From: Pseudonocardia sp. HH130630-07
GTDB lineage: Bacteria; Actinomycetota; Actinomycetes; Mycobacteriales; Pseudonocardiaceae
Assembly (NCBI RefSeq): GCF_001698125.1
Contig: NZ_CP013854.1
Location: 1,426,001-1,490,000, forward strand
DNA length: 64,000 nt
Reading direction: 5' to 3'
Translations under genes and position numbers: made by a program
Part shown: positions 43,276 to 53,124 of the stretch, in pieces
Numbering within the stretch: position 1 is the stretch's first letter
Layout: each line of letters begins with the position of its first letter
The notes under the pieces: generated by a model
Databases searched by the model: none
What the model saw: only the letters and a program-made list of their open reading frames with translations
What the model was told of the DNA's origin: nothing

Positions 43276-44252
43276 GCGCGATCGCAGGCACGCCGAAGAA
43301 GAACATGATGCTCTTCTCGGGGAGGGCGCACCCGGAGCTGGCCGAGCACGTGGCCAAGGAGCTCGACGTCACCGTCACCCCGCAGTCGGCGTACTCCTTC
43401 GCCAACGGGGAGATCTTCGTCCGGTTCGAGGAGTCGGTCCGCGGGAGCGACGCGTTCGTGATCCAGGCGCACTCCGCGCCGATCAACGACGCGATCATGG
43501 AGCAGCTGATCATGGTGGACGCGCTCAAGCGCGGCTCGGCCAAGCGGATCACCGCGGTCATGCCGTTCTGGGGCTACGCCCGCCAGGACAAGAAGCACCG
43601 CGGCCGCGAGCCCATCTCCGCCCGCCTCGTGGCGGACATGTTCAAGACCGCCGGTGCCGACCGGATCCTGACCCTGGACCTGCACACCTCGCAGATCCAG
43701 GGCTTCTTCGACGGCCCGGTCGACCACCTCTTCGCGCTGCCGGTGCTGGCCCAGCACATCAAGGACACCCGGCCGGACGGGAACTTCGCGGTCGTCTCCC
43801 CCGACTCGGGCCGCGTGCGCCTGGCCGAGCGCTGGGCCGAGACCCTGGGCGGCACCCCGCTGGCCTTCATCCACAAGACCCGCGACCCGCTCAAGCCCAA
43901 CGAGGCCGTCGCGAACCGGGTGGTCGGTGAGATCGAGGGCCGCTGCTGCGTGGTCATCGACGACATGATCGACACCGGTGGCACCGTCGCGAAGGCGGTC
44001 GAGGTGCTGCTCAAGGAGGGCGCCTCGGACGTGATCGTGGCCGCCACCCACGGCGTGCTGTCCGGCCCGGCCACCGAGCGCCTGGCGAACTGCGGCGCCT
44101 CCGAGGTGATCTTCACCGACTCGCTGCCGATCCCGGACGAGAAGCGGTTCGACAGCATGACCGTGCTGCCGATCGCACCGCTGCTCGCCGAGGCGATCCA
44201 CCAGGTCTTCGAGGACGGCTCGGTCACCAGCCTGTTCGACGGCAACGCCTGA
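43272..44252 (+). CDS. prs: Ribose-phosphate pyrophosphokinase
   Basis: The 326-residue enzyme makes PRPP from ribose-5-phosphate and ATP, feeding purine, pyrimidine, His, Trp and NAD synthesis. Hallmarks are [34 protein letters not shown], the flexible-loop [22 protein letters not shown] and the PRPP-binding [17 protein letters not shown]. The GTG start sits in GTGA with the glmU stop. A hairpin ends the transcript. In Mycobacterium, Rv1017c follows glmU the same way. Confidence 0.97.
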   Translation: MSAIAGTPKKNMMLFSGRAHPELAEHVAKELDVTVTPQSAYSFANGEIFVRFEESVRGSDAFVIQAHSAPINDAIMEQLIMVDALKRGSAKRITAVMPFWGYARQDKKHRGREPISARLVADMFKTAGADRILTLDLHTSQIQGFFDGPVDHLFALPVLAQHIKDTRPDGNFAVVSPDSGRVRLAERWAETLGGTPLAFIHKTRDPLKPNEAVANRVVGEIEGRCCVVIDDMIDTGGTVAKAVEVLLKEGASDVIVAATHGVLSGPATERLANCGASEVIFTDSLPIPDEKRFDSMTVLPIAPLLAEAIHQVFEDGSVTSLFDGNA

Positions 44253-44270
44253 GTCCCCGTACTCCGCCGA

Positions 44271-44301
44271 CGGCGCCCCACCACAGACGGGTGGGGCGCC
44301 G
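44271..44301 (+). terminator. Hairpin terminator after prs
   Basis: CGGCGCCCCACC pairs with GGTGGGGCGCCG over 12 bp with a 7-base loop, followed by the T-rich GTTCGTCGTT. Confidence 0.7.
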
Positions 44302-44472
44302 TTCGTCGTTGCGGGCGGGCCCCCGAGGGTGTAGTGCGAGCAGTCGCGTAGACTTCCGGCATCTCCGCGGCGAGGGCGGGTGCTGGCTGACCCGCCGTGA
44401 TCGACGTGTGCCGATCCCCATCGGCTCCTCGCCGCGCGCCTTTCCACCGCAGAAGTTTCGAGGAGCAGTTCC

Positions 44473-45159
44473 GTGGCCCAGACCCGCATCCCCGCCGAGA
44501 CCCGGACCGAGTTCGGCAAGGGCGCCGCCCGCCGCACCCGTCGCGCCGGCAAGATCCCCGCCGTCCTCTACGGCCACGGCACCGACCCGGTGCACCTGTC
44601 GCTGCCGTCGCTGGAGTTCGCGGCCGTCGTCCGTGAGCAGGGCCGCAACGCCGTGCTGGAGCTGGACGTCGCCGGCAGCGCGCCGCAGCTCGCGCTCACC
44701 AAGACCGTGGTCGTGCACCCGCTGCGGCCCTACGTCGAGCACGTCGACCTGCTCGTCATCAAGCGTGGCGAGAAGGTCGAGGTCGAGCTGAACGTCGTCG
44801 TCTCCGGCGACGCCGCCCCGGGCTCGCTGGTCACCCAGGACATGAACACCGTCCTGGTCGAGGCCGACGCGCTGAACATCCCGGAGAGCATCGAGGTGTC
44901 CGTCGAGGACGCCGCGATCGGCACCCAGGTCTACGCCAAGGACCTGAAGCTCCCGGGGGGCGTCGAGCTGCGCACCGACGAGGAGTACCTGGTCGTGCAG
45001 GTCGTCCCGGCCCCGACCGAGGAGGACCTCGAGGCCGAGGTCGACACCGAGGGTGCCGGCGTCGTCGAGGACCCGTCGGACGAGGAGCAGGCCGAGGCGT
45101 CCGAGGAGTCCGCCGAGGGTGCCTCGGACGAGGCTGCCGAGGGCGACTCCGAGAAGTGA
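44473..45159 (+). CDS. rplY: 50S ribosomal protein L25/Ctc
   Basis: The 228-residue protein is a CTC-type L25. It has an L25 domain ([31 protein letters not shown], then [28 protein letters not shown]), a second TL5-like domain, and an acidic tail ([20 protein letters not shown]). It binds 5S rRNA. The GTG start follows an AGGAGC site. The stop overlaps the pth start. Rv1015c is the counterpart. Confidence 0.95.
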   Translation: MAQTRIPAETRTEFGKGAARRTRRAGKIPAVLYGHGTDPVHLSLPSLEFAAVVREQGRNAVLELDVAGSAPQLALTKTVVVHPLRPYVEHVDLLVIKRGEKVEVELNVVVSGDAAPGSLVTQDMNTVLVEADALNIPESIEVSVEDAAIGTQVYAKDLKLPGGVELRTDEEYLVVQVVPAPTEEDLEAEVDTEGAGVVEDPSDEEQAEASEESAEGASDEAAEGDSEK

Positions 45160-45860
45160 GCCCCGTGCCGGGGCCCGCGCTCGTCGTCGGGCTCGGGAAT
45201 CCGGGCCCGGAGTACGAGGGGACCCGGCACAACGTCGGCACCCGCGTCGCCGCCCTGCTGGCGGCGCGGGCCGGCGCCGGCCGGTTCTCCGCGCACAAGC
45301 GGTCGAACTCCGACGTCGCGTCGGGCCGGCTCGCCGGGCGGCCGGTCACCGTGGCCGTCCCGCGCAGTTACATGAACCTCTCGGGCGGCCCGGTCGCCGG
45401 GCTCGTGGCGTACTTCTCGATCCCGCCGACCGAGGTGATCGTGGTCCACGACGAGCTGGATCTCGACTTCGGCGTCGTCCGGCTCAAGCGGGGCGGCGGC
45501 GAGGGCGGGCACAACGGCCTGCGCTCGATCAGCAAGGCACTCGGGACGAAGGACTACCTGCGGGTGCGCTTCGGGATCGGGCGGCCCCCCGGGCGTCAGG
45601 ACCCGGCCGACTACGTGCTGAAGCGGTTCTCCGGCGTCGAGAACAAGGAGCTGGACCTCGGTCTGGACCTGGCCGCCGACGCCGCCGAGTCCCTCCTCGC
45701 CGAGGGCCTGGAACCGACCCAGAACCGCTTCCACCCCTCTCGGGCTGACCCCCCGCACGCGCACCCCTCCCCGGGCTCGCTCGCCCCTCCCCGATTCGCA
45801 CTCTCCCCGATTCGCACTCATGGAGCTTCGGCCTCGTCTGACGAGGCTGAAGCTCCATGA
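45156..45860 (+). CDS. pth: Peptidyl-tRNA hydrolase with an extended C-terminus
   Basis: The 234-residue enzyme cleaves peptidyl-tRNA drop-off products. Active-site residues are Asn15 (GLGNPGPEY), His25 (GTRHNVG) and Asp near residue 96 ([10 protein letters not shown]), with [13 protein letters not shown] further on. The family normally ends near residue 190 at NRFH. Here about 40 low-complexity residues follow. They are encoded by a tandem repeat and a terminator-like hairpin, and the stop lies inside the hairpin. The extension is probably a recent loss of the original stop. Coupled to rplY by GTGA. Confidence 0.93.
   Translation: MSPVPGPALVVGLGNPGPEYEGTRHNVGTRVAALLAARAGAGRFSAHKRSNSDVASGRLAGRPVTVAVPRSYMNLSGGPVAGLVAYFSIPPTEVIVVHDELDLDFGVVRLKRGGGEGGHNGLRSISKALGTKDYLRVRFGIGRPPGRQDPADYVLKRFSGVENKELDLGLDLAADAAESLLAEGLEPTQNRFHPSRADPPHAHPSPGSLAPPRFALSPIRTHGASASSDEAEAP
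45788..45819 (+). repeat. Tandem 16-bp repeat in the pth 3' extension
   Basis: TCCCCGATTCGCACTC is repeated twice without change, 16 bp apart, just before the hairpin. Confidence 0.85.
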
Positions 45861-45863
45861 GTG
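45815..45863. terminator. Long hairpin at the pth 3' end
   Basis: CACTCATGGAGCTTC and GCCTCGTC on the left pair with GACGAGGC and GAAGCTCCATGAGTG on the right, with one mismatch between the two stem parts and a one-base loop. It lies between converging genes and probably ends both transcripts. The pth stop is inside it. Confidence 0.7.
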
Positions 45864-45880
45864 GGTCAGGGGCGGGGCGG

Positions 45881-47560
45881 TCAGGGAGTGGGCGTCAGGA
45901 GGTCGGCGGTCGCGGCGCGGCGGAGCTTGCCGGAGGGGGTCTTCGGCAGGGTGCCGGGGCCCAGGACCACGACCTCGGCGGGGCGGACCCCGACGGCGGT
46001 GAACACCCGGTGGATCACGTCGTCGCGCAGGCTCTTCGCGGCCGTCTCGTCGTCGACGCCCTTCGCCTCCAGCACGACGGCGAAGGACTCCCGGCGCCGC
46101 CCGTCACCGGCCGGCATCCGGACCGCGACGACGTTGCCCGCCCGCACCCCGTCCGCCTCGCCGGCGGCCCGCTCGATGTCGGTGGGATAGATGTTGCGGC
46201 CGCCCATGATGATGACGTCCTTCACCCGCCCGCAGACGACGACCGCGCCGTCGTCGGTCAGGTAGCCCTCGTCACCGGTGTCGAACCAGCCGTCGGCGTC
46301 CCGGGTCGCCAGCGGGCCGTCGACGGTCAGGTAGCCGGGGGTGACCGCCTCACCGCGCAGCTGCAGCACCCCGACCTCACGCGTCCCCCGGCCCGCGCCG
46401 TCGGGGCCGACGACCCGTACCTCGATGCCCGGCAGCGGCGGCCCCAGCTCGGGGAAGCCACGCGCCGGACCGGACCCGGCGGGTTCCGCGCGCCGGTGCG
46501 CCTCCAGCGACTCGGCGTCCACCCGGTCCACCTTCAGTCCGGTGTGGACGGGTGCGAACGCGACCCCGAGGGCGGTCTCGGCCATCCCGTAGGCGCACAG
46601 CACCGACTCCGGGCGCAGGCCGAACCGGGCCCCGGCGGCGGTGAACGCCTCGACCGCAGCCGGGTCGACCGGCTCGGCACCGTTCAGCGCGATCCGCAGG
46701 GGCGACAGGTCCAGCTCGCCGTCGTCGACCCGGCCGAGCTGGCGGGCCAGCACCGCGTAGGCGAAGTTCGGGGCCGCGGTGACGGTGCCGCCGTAGCGGG
46801 AGATCAGCTCGGCCCACAGCCGCGGCCGGCACAGGAAGTCCGCGGGGGTGACGGTCACCAGGTCCAGCCCGACCGTCATCGGCACGGTCAGGAACCCGAC
46901 CATCCCCATGTCGTGGAACAGCGGCAGCCACGAGACCATCCGGTCCCGGCGGACGTCCAGTTCGGACGCGGCCACCATCGAGCCGATGTTCGCGTGCAGG
47001 TTCGCGTGGGTGATCCGCACGGCCTTGGGCGCCGCCGTCGAACCGCTGGTGAGCTGCAGCAACGCGGTGTCGTCCTCGTCGGCGACGTCGGCCGCGGGGG
47101 TGAACGCCATCGGGTCGCCGGTCAGCGAGTCCAGCGTCCGGAACGGGACACCCTGCTCGGCCAGCACCGGGGCGAGCGCGTCGAACGGCGGGCCCAGCAG
47201 CACCATCGAGGCGCCGATCATCCGCAGCGTCGTCACCGTGTCCGCCGCCCACACCGCGAGGTCGGTGCGCGGTGTCGGCTGGTGCAGCATCGTCACGCTG
47301 CCGCCGCACAGCCACACCGCCTGGGCGGCCGGGGCGATGGACGCCGGCTCACCGGCCAGGATCCCGACGGCGCCGCCGAACGGCAGCCCCGGTTCCCCCT
47401 CGCCGGGCCGGCGCAGCGCGTCCGCGTTCGCCGTCGCCGTGCGGTGCACCTGCGCCCAGGACTGCCGCGCCGGTTCCCGCGGCTCACCCGTCGTCATACC
47501 GCGGGCGTCCCCGTCGGGACCCGTCGCGGACTCCAGCAACGTCGCCAGGAATCGGGACAT
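45881..47560 (-). CDS. Fatty-acyl-AMP ligase-like adenylating enzyme (Pks16-like)
   Basis: The 559-residue protein of the ANL superfamily has the AMP-binding loop LQLTSGSTAAPKAVRITHAN, WLPLFHDMGMVGFLTVPM, NGAEPVDP, YGMAETALGVAF and DTGDEGYLTDDGAVVVCGRVKDVIIMGGRNIYPTDIE. The HDMGMVG block is typical of fatty-acyl-AMP ligases, and the gene is where Rv1013 (pks16) lies. The catalytic Lys is in TPSGKLRRAA. It likely activates a fatty or aryl acid. There is no adjacent polyketide synthase. Confidence 0.87.
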   Translation of the reverse strand: MSRFLATLLESATGPDGDARGMTTGEPREPARQSWAQVHRTATANADALRRPGEGEPGLPFGGAVGILAGEPASIAPAAQAVWLCGGSVTMLHQPTPRTDLAVWAADTVTTLRMIGASMVLLGPPFDALAPVLAEQGVPFRTLDSLTGDPMAFTPAADVADEDDTALLQLTSGSTAAPKAVRITHANLHANIGSMVAASELDVRRDRMVSWLPLFHDMGMVGFLTVPMTVGLDLVTVTPADFLCRPRLWAELISRYGGTVTAAPNFAYAVLARQLGRVDDGELDLSPLRIALNGAEPVDPAAVEAFTAAGARFGLRPESVLCAYGMAETALGVAFAPVHTGLKVDRVDAESLEAHRRAEPAGSGPARGFPELGPPLPGIEVRVVGPDGAGRGTREVGVLQLRGEAVTPGYLTVDGPLATRDADGWFDTGDEGYLTDDGAVVVCGRVKDVIIMGGRNIYPTDIERAAGEADGVRAGNVVAVRMPAGDGRRRESFAVVLEAKGVDDETAAKSLRDDVIHRVFTAVGVRPAEVVVLGPGTLPKTPSGKLRRAATADLLTPTP

Positions 47561-47651
47561 GGTGCCGACAGTAGCGACGAACCACCCACCGCCGCCGCCA
47601 CGATCGGTGACCGGCGGCCCGGTAGGTGACCCACGCGTAGCATCCGGGCCC

Positions 47652-49016
47652 ATGGCCGAGCAGCAGCCCATCCCGTCCGCCGCACTCTCCGCCGCCGTCG
47701 AGGACGTGCTGCCGGGGGCCCGCTCCGACCTGGAGGCGCTGGTCCGGATCCCGAGCATCTGGGCCGATCCGGCGCACGCCGAGGACACCCGGCGCAGCGC
47801 GGACGCGGTCGCGGCACTGGCCCGGGACGCCGGGGCGGCGACGGTGGAGATCGTCGCCGCCGACGGCGGCGCACCCGCGGTCGTCGCACACTGGCCCGCC
47901 CCGGAGGGCATGCCGACCGTGATGCTCTACGCCCACCACGACGTCCAGCCCACCGGTGGTGACGACGAGTGGACCAGCCCGCCGTTCGAGCCGACCGAGC
48001 GGGAAGGGCGGCTCTACGGCCGCGGCGCCGCCGACGACAAGGCCGGCGTGATGACCCATCTCGCGGTCCTGCGCGCCTACGGCGGGACGCCCCCGGTCGG
48101 CGTGACCCTGTTCATCGAGGGCGAGGAGGAGTCCGGCTCCCCGACCCTGAGCGCCCTGCTGGCCGAGCACCACGCGAAGCTCTCCGCGGACGTGATCGTG
48201 ATCGCCGACGCGGCGAACCCGGCGGTCGACGTGCCCGCCCTGACCACGAGCCTGCGCGGGCTCGTCGCGGTGGTGGTCGAGGTGTCGATGCTGGAGCGCC
48301 CGGTGCACTCCGGGGTGTACGGCGGGCCGGTCGGCGACGCGCTCACCGCGCTCTGCCGCACGCTCGCGACGCTGCACGACGACAAGGGTGAGGTCGCCGT
48401 TCCCGGCCTGGCCCGCAGCAGCTCCGACGCCCCCGACCCGGACGAGGCGACCTACCGCAGCGACGTCGGCCTGCTCGACGGCGTCGAGCTGCTCGGCACC
48501 GGCAGCGTCGGAGACCGGGTCAACCTGGCCCCGGCGGTCGCCGTGCTCGGCATCGACGCCCCGGCCGTCGCCGAGTCCTCCAACGTGCTGCTCCCCCGGG
48601 CCAGGGCGATGGTGAGCATGCGGCTCGCCCCGGGAGAGGACGCGCTGCGGGCCCAGCAGGCACTGGCCGACCACCTGACGGCGAACGTCCCGTGGGGCGC
48701 GCACGTGACGGTGACCCCCGAGTCCGGCGTCGCCGAGCCGTTCAGCCTCTCGGCGACGGGTGCGGTCTACGACCACGCGCGCGCCGCCTTCGCCACCGCC
48801 TACGGCAACACCGCGGTGGAGACCGGCATCGGCGGCTCGATCCCGTTCATCGCGGAGTTCGCCCGCACCTTCCCGGGGGCGACGGTGCTGGTCACCGGCG
48901 TCGGCGACCCGGCGAGCCGCTGGCACGGGATCGACGAGAGCCTGCACCTGCAGATGTTCGGCCGGGGCGTGCTGGCCGAGGCGCTGTTCCTGCAGCGGCT
49001 CTCCGCGCAGGGCTGA
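47652..49016 (+). CDS. M20-family dipeptidase
   Basis: The 454-residue metallopeptidase has the zinc motifs LYAHHDVQPTGGDDEW (about residue 98), GRGAADDKAGVMTHLAVL and FIEGEEESGSP with the catalytic Glu. The dimerisation-domain lid has VHSGVYGGPVGDAL, and GGSIPFIAEF comes near the end. It should cleave dipeptides or N-acyl-amino acids in the cytosol. It diverges from the ligase gene. Confidence 0.92.
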   Translation: MAEQQPIPSAALSAAVEDVLPGARSDLEALVRIPSIWADPAHAEDTRRSADAVAALARDAGAATVEIVAADGGAPAVVAHWPAPEGMPTVMLYAHHDVQPTGGDDEWTSPPFEPTEREGRLYGRGAADDKAGVMTHLAVLRAYGGTPPVGVTLFIEGEEESGSPTLSALLAEHHAKLSADVIVIADAANPAVDVPALTTSLRGLVAVVVEVSMLERPVHSGVYGGPVGDALTALCRTLATLHDDKGEVAVPGLARSSSDAPDPDEATYRSDVGLLDGVELLGTGSVGDRVNLAPAVAVLGIDAPAVAESSNVLLPRARAMVSMRLAPGEDALRAQQALADHLTANVPWGAHVTVTPESGVAEPFSLSATGAVYDHARAAFATAYGNTAVETGIGGSIPFIAEFARTFPGATVLVTGVGDPASRWHGIDESLHLQMFGRGVLAEALFLQRLSAQG

Positions 49017-49087
49017 CGCCGGAGGGGCGGGTGCGCGCCCGGGAATGGCACCCACCCCGGCACCGGAGCGGTGCAGAATGACGCCCG

Positions 49088-52000
49088 ATGTGGATCCGGC
49101 TGCTCGGCACGGTGTCCGTGCTGGGCACGGACGGCGCCGAGCTGCGCGTCGCCGGGCTGCGGCTGCGCGGGCTGCTGGCCCGCCTGGCACTCGACGCCGG
49201 GCGGGTGGTCGACACCGCGACCCTGGTCGACGCGCTCTGGGGCGAGACCCCGCCCGCCACCCCGAACGCGCTGCAGTCCCTGGTCACCCGGCTCCGGCGG
49301 GTGCTGGGCCCGGACCGGGTCGTCGGTGCCGCGGGCGGTTACCGGCTCGCTGTCGCCCCGGACCGGGTGGACGCGCTGCGGTTCGCCGAGCTGCGGGCCG
49401 GGGCCGCGGGCGAAGCGGATCCCCGGCGGGCCCGGGAACTGCTGGCCGGGGCACTGGCCCTGTGGGCCGGGGCACCGCTCGCGGACCTGCGTGAGCTGCC
49501 GTTCGCCGGGCCGGTCGCCGTGCGGCTCGCCGACGCCCGCGCGACGGCGGCCGAGGAGCTGGCCGGGCGGGGGCTCGCCGACGGGGCCCCCGGTGCCGGG
49601 CTGGACACACTGACCGCCGTCCTCGACGACCACCCGCTGCGGGAGTCCGCGGCCGTCGCGCTGGCCCGCAGCCTGCACGCGACCGGCCGCCGGGCGGACG
49701 CGCTCGACGTCCTGGACCGGACCCGCACGGCGCTCGCCACGGAGCTGGGCGTCGACCCGGGGCCCGAGCTCCGCCACGCCCGCGCCGAGCTGCTGCACGA
49801 CGCCCCTGACACCCGGCCCACGGCACCCGCGGTGACCGGTGCGCCCCAGGACACCCCGGAGGACGCCGGGCCACGGCGCGGCGACGGTCCGGCGGCACGG
49901 CACCGCAGCCCGGCCCTGACCTCGTTCGTCGGCCGTGCGGACGATCTCGCGCGGTTGCAGGCGCTGCTCGGTGCCGCCCGTCTGGTCACCGTGACCGGCC
50001 CCGGCGGCACCGGGAAGACCCGGATCGTCGAGGAGGTGCTGCGCCGGTCCGACGGCGCGGCGGCCGTCGCCGAGCTGGCCCCGCTCACCGGTACCGACCA
50101 GGTCGCGGCGGCCGTCCTGCACGCGGTCGGCGGGCCGGACCTGGCCGTCGCCGACCGGGGCGGGTCCGACACCCTGGCCCGGCTGCGGGCGACGCTGGCC
50201 GGGCGCGAGCTGCTGCTCGTCCTGGACAACTGCGAGCACCTCGTCGCCGGGGTCGCGGAGCTCGTGCACGACCTGCTCACCGCCGTCGGAGGGCTGCGGG
50301 TGCTCGCGACCAGCCGGGAGCCGCTGGGTGTCCCGGGCGAGCACCTGCTCCCGCTCGGCGCTCTGGACGACGAGCAGGCCGCCCGGCTGTTCACCGACCG
50401 CGCCGCCGCCGTCGTCCCCGGGTTCGATCCGGGTGACGGCCGGACCGTCGCCGCGCTCTGCCGCCGGCTCGACGGCCAGCCACTGCCGATCGAGCTGGCG
50501 GCCGCGCGGGTCCGCACGCTGAGCACCGGGGAGATCCTCGCGCGGCTCGACGACCGGTTCCGGCTGCTGGTGGGCGGCGCCCGCACCGCGCTGCCCCGGC
50601 ACCGGACGCTGCGCGCGGTCGTCGACTGGAGCTGGGACCTGCTCGAGGATCCCGAACGCACGCTCGCCCGCCGGTTCGGGATCTTCGCCGGGGCCGTCGA
50701 CGCCGCCGCGGTCCGGGCGGTGTGCGGTGCGTCCGACCCCGGCGGCGACCCGTGGGACCTGCTCGCCGCGCTGGTGGAGAAGTCGCTGGTCGTGGCCGTG
50801 GCGGGCACGGACGGGGCACCGACGCGCTACCGGATGCTGGAGACGGTCCGCGAGTACTCGCTGGCCCGGCTCGCCGAGTCCGCGGAGGAGCAGTGGATCG
50901 CCGGGGCACACGGGGACTGGGTGCTCGGCGTGCTGGAGCCGGGCGAGCCGCGGTTGCGGACCGGTGCCCAGCTGGACTGGCTCGGCGTCGTGCGGTCCGT
51001 CGAGGGGGAGGCGGTGCGGGCGCTGGACCGGGCCGTCGACGCCGGTCGTGCGGACCGGGCACACCGGCTGCTGGCCGCGCTGAGCTGGGGCTGGCTGATC
51101 CGGGGCGAGCAGCCGACGCTGCTGCACCGGTCCGCGACGGTCGCCGCGCTGCCGGCCGCCGGGACCGGACCGGCGGGTGCGCTGAACCGGACGATGCACG
51201 CGCTCCTGCTGGCCGGGCACGGCGACACCGGGACCGTGCGGGCCGACATCGACGCCGTGCTCGACGCCATCGGCGACCTGCCCCGGCCGCTGCACCCGGT
51301 CGTCGCGCTCGCCGGGCCGGTGTCGCGGGCGTTCACCGACGGCGACGAGTCCGATCTGCTCACGCTGGCCGCCGGGGACGGCGATCCGTGGCTGCGGGCC
51401 GCGGCGGCCGAGATCGTCGCGCTCGGGGCGGAGAACCGGGGCGATCTGGACGTCCAGCGCACCCACCTGCGGATCGCGCACCGGCTGTTCGGCGAGGTGG
51501 GCGACCGCTTCGGTCTCGGCGTGGTCGTGCTCTCCCTCGGCGAGCTGGAGGACTTCGCCGGGGACCGGGCGGCCGCGGCCGCCGCCTACCGGGAGGCGAT
51601 CGCACTGACCAGCGAGCTGGGCAACCTCGACGACCTGCCGCAGTACCGGATGCAGCTCGCCCACGTCACGGCCCGCGACGGGGACGCGGCGACGGCCCGG
51701 CAGCAGATGCGGCAGGCACTCGTCGACCTCGGCGACCGCCCGCAGCCGGAGACGCCCGGCTGGTTCGATTGGGGGCACGCGGACGTCGAACGCCGGCTCG
51801 GGAACCCGCACCGGGCCCTGGAACTGCTGGACACGGTGTGGGAACCGGTGCCGCCCGGCCCCGGGCTGCTGCAGCGCGACGCGGTGCTGCACATGATGGC
51901 CGCCGCCGTCGAGCTGGACCTCGGACGGCCACAGCGGGCCCGCCCGCTGCTCGATCACGCCGCCGACGCCGCCCTCGCCAGCGAGGACGGGCCGGTGCTC

Positions 52001-52255
52001 GGCCAGGTCGCGGAGACCGCGGCACGCTGGGCGCTGGCCGAGGGCGACCCGGACCGGGCCGGTGAGCTGCTCGGGATCGCGATCGACCGGCGCGGCACGC
52101 TGCACCTCGGCGATCCCGAGGTCGTCGCCACCCGCGACGGTGTCCGCGCCGCGCTCGGCCCGGAGCGGACCGACGCCGCGCTGGCCCGTGGGCGCGCGGT
52201 CCCCCGCGACGTCGCACCCCGCCCGCGCCCGGCCACCGCGGCGCGCAGCCGGTAG
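49088..52255 (+). CDS. AfsR/BTAD-family transcriptional regulator
   Basis: The 1055-residue SARP-type large regulator has a short winged-helix DNA-binding domain (ELRVAGLRLRGLLARLALDAGRVVDTATLVDALWG, about 18-52), a BTAD helical domain (to about 240), and an NB-ARC/AAA ATPase core. Walker A is VTVTGPGGTGKTRIVEEVL near residue 303, with Walker B LLLVLDNCEHLV and a GLR-type sensor near VLATSREPLG. A C-terminal TPR-like region follows (to 1000). Such proteins integrate signals to switch metabolism or antibiotic genes. The target is not evident. An LLM oxidoreductase follows about 35 bp later. Confidence 0.88.
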   Translation: MWIRLLGTVSVLGTDGAELRVAGLRLRGLLARLALDAGRVVDTATLVDALWGETPPATPNALQSLVTRLRRVLGPDRVVGAAGGYRLAVAPDRVDALRFAELRAGAAGEADPRRARELLAGALALWAGAPLADLRELPFAGPVAVRLADARATAAEELAGRGLADGAPGAGLDTLTAVLDDHPLRESAAVALARSLHATGRRADALDVLDRTRTALATELGVDPGPELRHARAELLHDAPDTRPTAPAVTGAPQDTPEDAGPRRGDGPAARHRSPALTSFVGRADDLARLQALLGAARLVTVTGPGGTGKTRIVEEVLRRSDGAAAVAELAPLTGTDQVAAAVLHAVGGPDLAVADRGGSDTLARLRATLAGRELLLVLDNCEHLVAGVAELVHDLLTAVGGLRVLATSREPLGVPGEHLLPLGALDDEQAARLFTDRAAAVVPGFDPGDGRTVAALCRRLDGQPLPIELAAARVRTLSTGEILARLDDRFRLLVGGARTALPRHRTLRAVVDWSWDLLEDPERTLARRFGIFAGAVDAAAVRAVCGASDPGGDPWDLLAALVEKSLVVAVAGTDGAPTRYRMLETVREYSLARLAESAEEQWIAGAHGDWVLGVLEPGEPRLRTGAQLDWLGVVRSVEGEAVRALDRAVDAGRADRAHRLLAALSWGWLIRGEQPTLLHRSATVAALPAAGTGPAGALNRTMHALLLAGHGDTGTVRADIDAVLDAIGDLPRPLHPVVALAGPVSRAFTDGDESDLLTLAAGDGDPWLRAAAAEIVALGAENRGDLDVQRTHLRIAHRLFGEVGDRFGLGVVVLSLGELEDFAGDRAAAAAAYREAIALTSELGNLDDLPQYRMQLAHVTARDGDAATARQQMRQALVDLGDRPQPETPGWFDWGHADVERRLGNPHRALELLDTVWEPVPPGPGLLQRDAVLHMMAAAVELDLGRPQRARPLLDHAADAALASEDGPVLGQVAETAARWALAEGDPDRAGELLGIAIDRRGTLHLGDPEVVATRDGVRAALGPERTDAALARGRAVPRDVAPRPRPATAARSR

Positions 52256-52289
52256 GAGTGCCCGGGTACCGGGTGGGGTATCCGCCGGT

Positions 52290-53120
52290 ATGAAGTTCGG
52301 CATCGCAACGTTCGTGACCGACGAGGGCATCCGGCCCGCTCCGCTCGGGCGGGCCCTGGAGGAGCGCGGGTTCGACTCGGTGTGGCTGGCCGAGCACTCG
52401 CACATCCCGACCAGCCGGGAGTCGCCGTACCCCGGCGGTGGCGACCTGCCCCGGCAGTACTACCGCACGCTCGACCCGTTCGTCACGCTCGCGGCGATGG
52501 CCGAGGTGACGACGGACCTGCTGCTCGGCACCGGGATCATCCTCATGCCGCAGCGAGACGTGATCCACACGGCCACCCAGACGGCCAGCCTCGACCTGAT
52601 CTCCGGCGGCCGGCTGATGCTGGGCGTCGGCGCCGGCTGGAACCGCGAGGAGATGCGCAACCACGGCGCCGACCCGACGACCCGGGGCCGCCTGATGAAC
52701 GAGCAGCTGCAGGCCCTGAAGCTGCTGTGGACCGAGGACGAGGCCGAGTTCCACGGCGAGCACGTGCACCTGGAGCGCTCCTTCTGCTGGCCGAAGCCGG
52801 CCCGGTCCCCGCACCCGCCGATCTACGTCGGCGGGGAGAGCCGGGCGGCGCTGGACCGGCTCGCCGGTCACGCCGACGGCTGGCTGCCGCGCGGTGGCAC
52901 CCCGCCCGAGGAGATCAGCCGGGTCCGCGCCGAGCTCGCCGACCGCGGCAGGCCGGACGTGCCGACCACGCTGTTCGCCGCGCCCGCGGACGCCGCCTCG
53001 ATCTCCGGTTACGCCGACGCCGGGGTGGAGCGGGTGACGTTCCTGCTGCCCACCGCCGGGGAGAGCGAGTCGCTGCGGGCCCTCGACGAGTTCGCGCAGG
53101 TGGTCGACCGGCTGGGGTGA
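52290..53120 (+). CDS. LLM-class F420-dependent oxidoreductase
   Basis: The 276-residue TIM-barrel protein has the luciferase-like pattern: MKFGIATFVTDEGIRPAPLGRALEERGFDSVWLAEHSHIP, LLLGTGIILMPQRDVIHTATQTASLDLISGGRLMLGVGAGWN, and RSPHPPIYVGGESRAALDRLAGHADGW. It matches the TIGR03619 F420-dependent group. The substrate is unknown. Only 34 bp separate it from the AfsR-like gene, so control by that regulator is possible. Confidence 0.9.
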   Translation: MKFGIATFVTDEGIRPAPLGRALEERGFDSVWLAEHSHIPTSRESPYPGGGDLPRQYYRTLDPFVTLAAMAEVTTDLLLGTGIILMPQRDVIHTATQTASLDLISGGRLMLGVGAGWNREEMRNHGADPTTRGRLMNEQLQALKLLWTEDEAEFHGEHVHLERSFCWPKPARSPHPPIYVGGESRAALDRLAGHADGWLPRGGTPPEEISRVRAELADRGRPDVPTTLFAAPADAASISGYADAGVERVTFLLPTAGESESLRALDEFAQVVDRLG

Positions 53121-53124
53121 CCGC

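Noticed and set aside
46848-47651. Extension of the M20 peptidase frame upstream of 47652
   Set aside because: The extra residues lie opposite the ligase gene and lack any peptidase motif.
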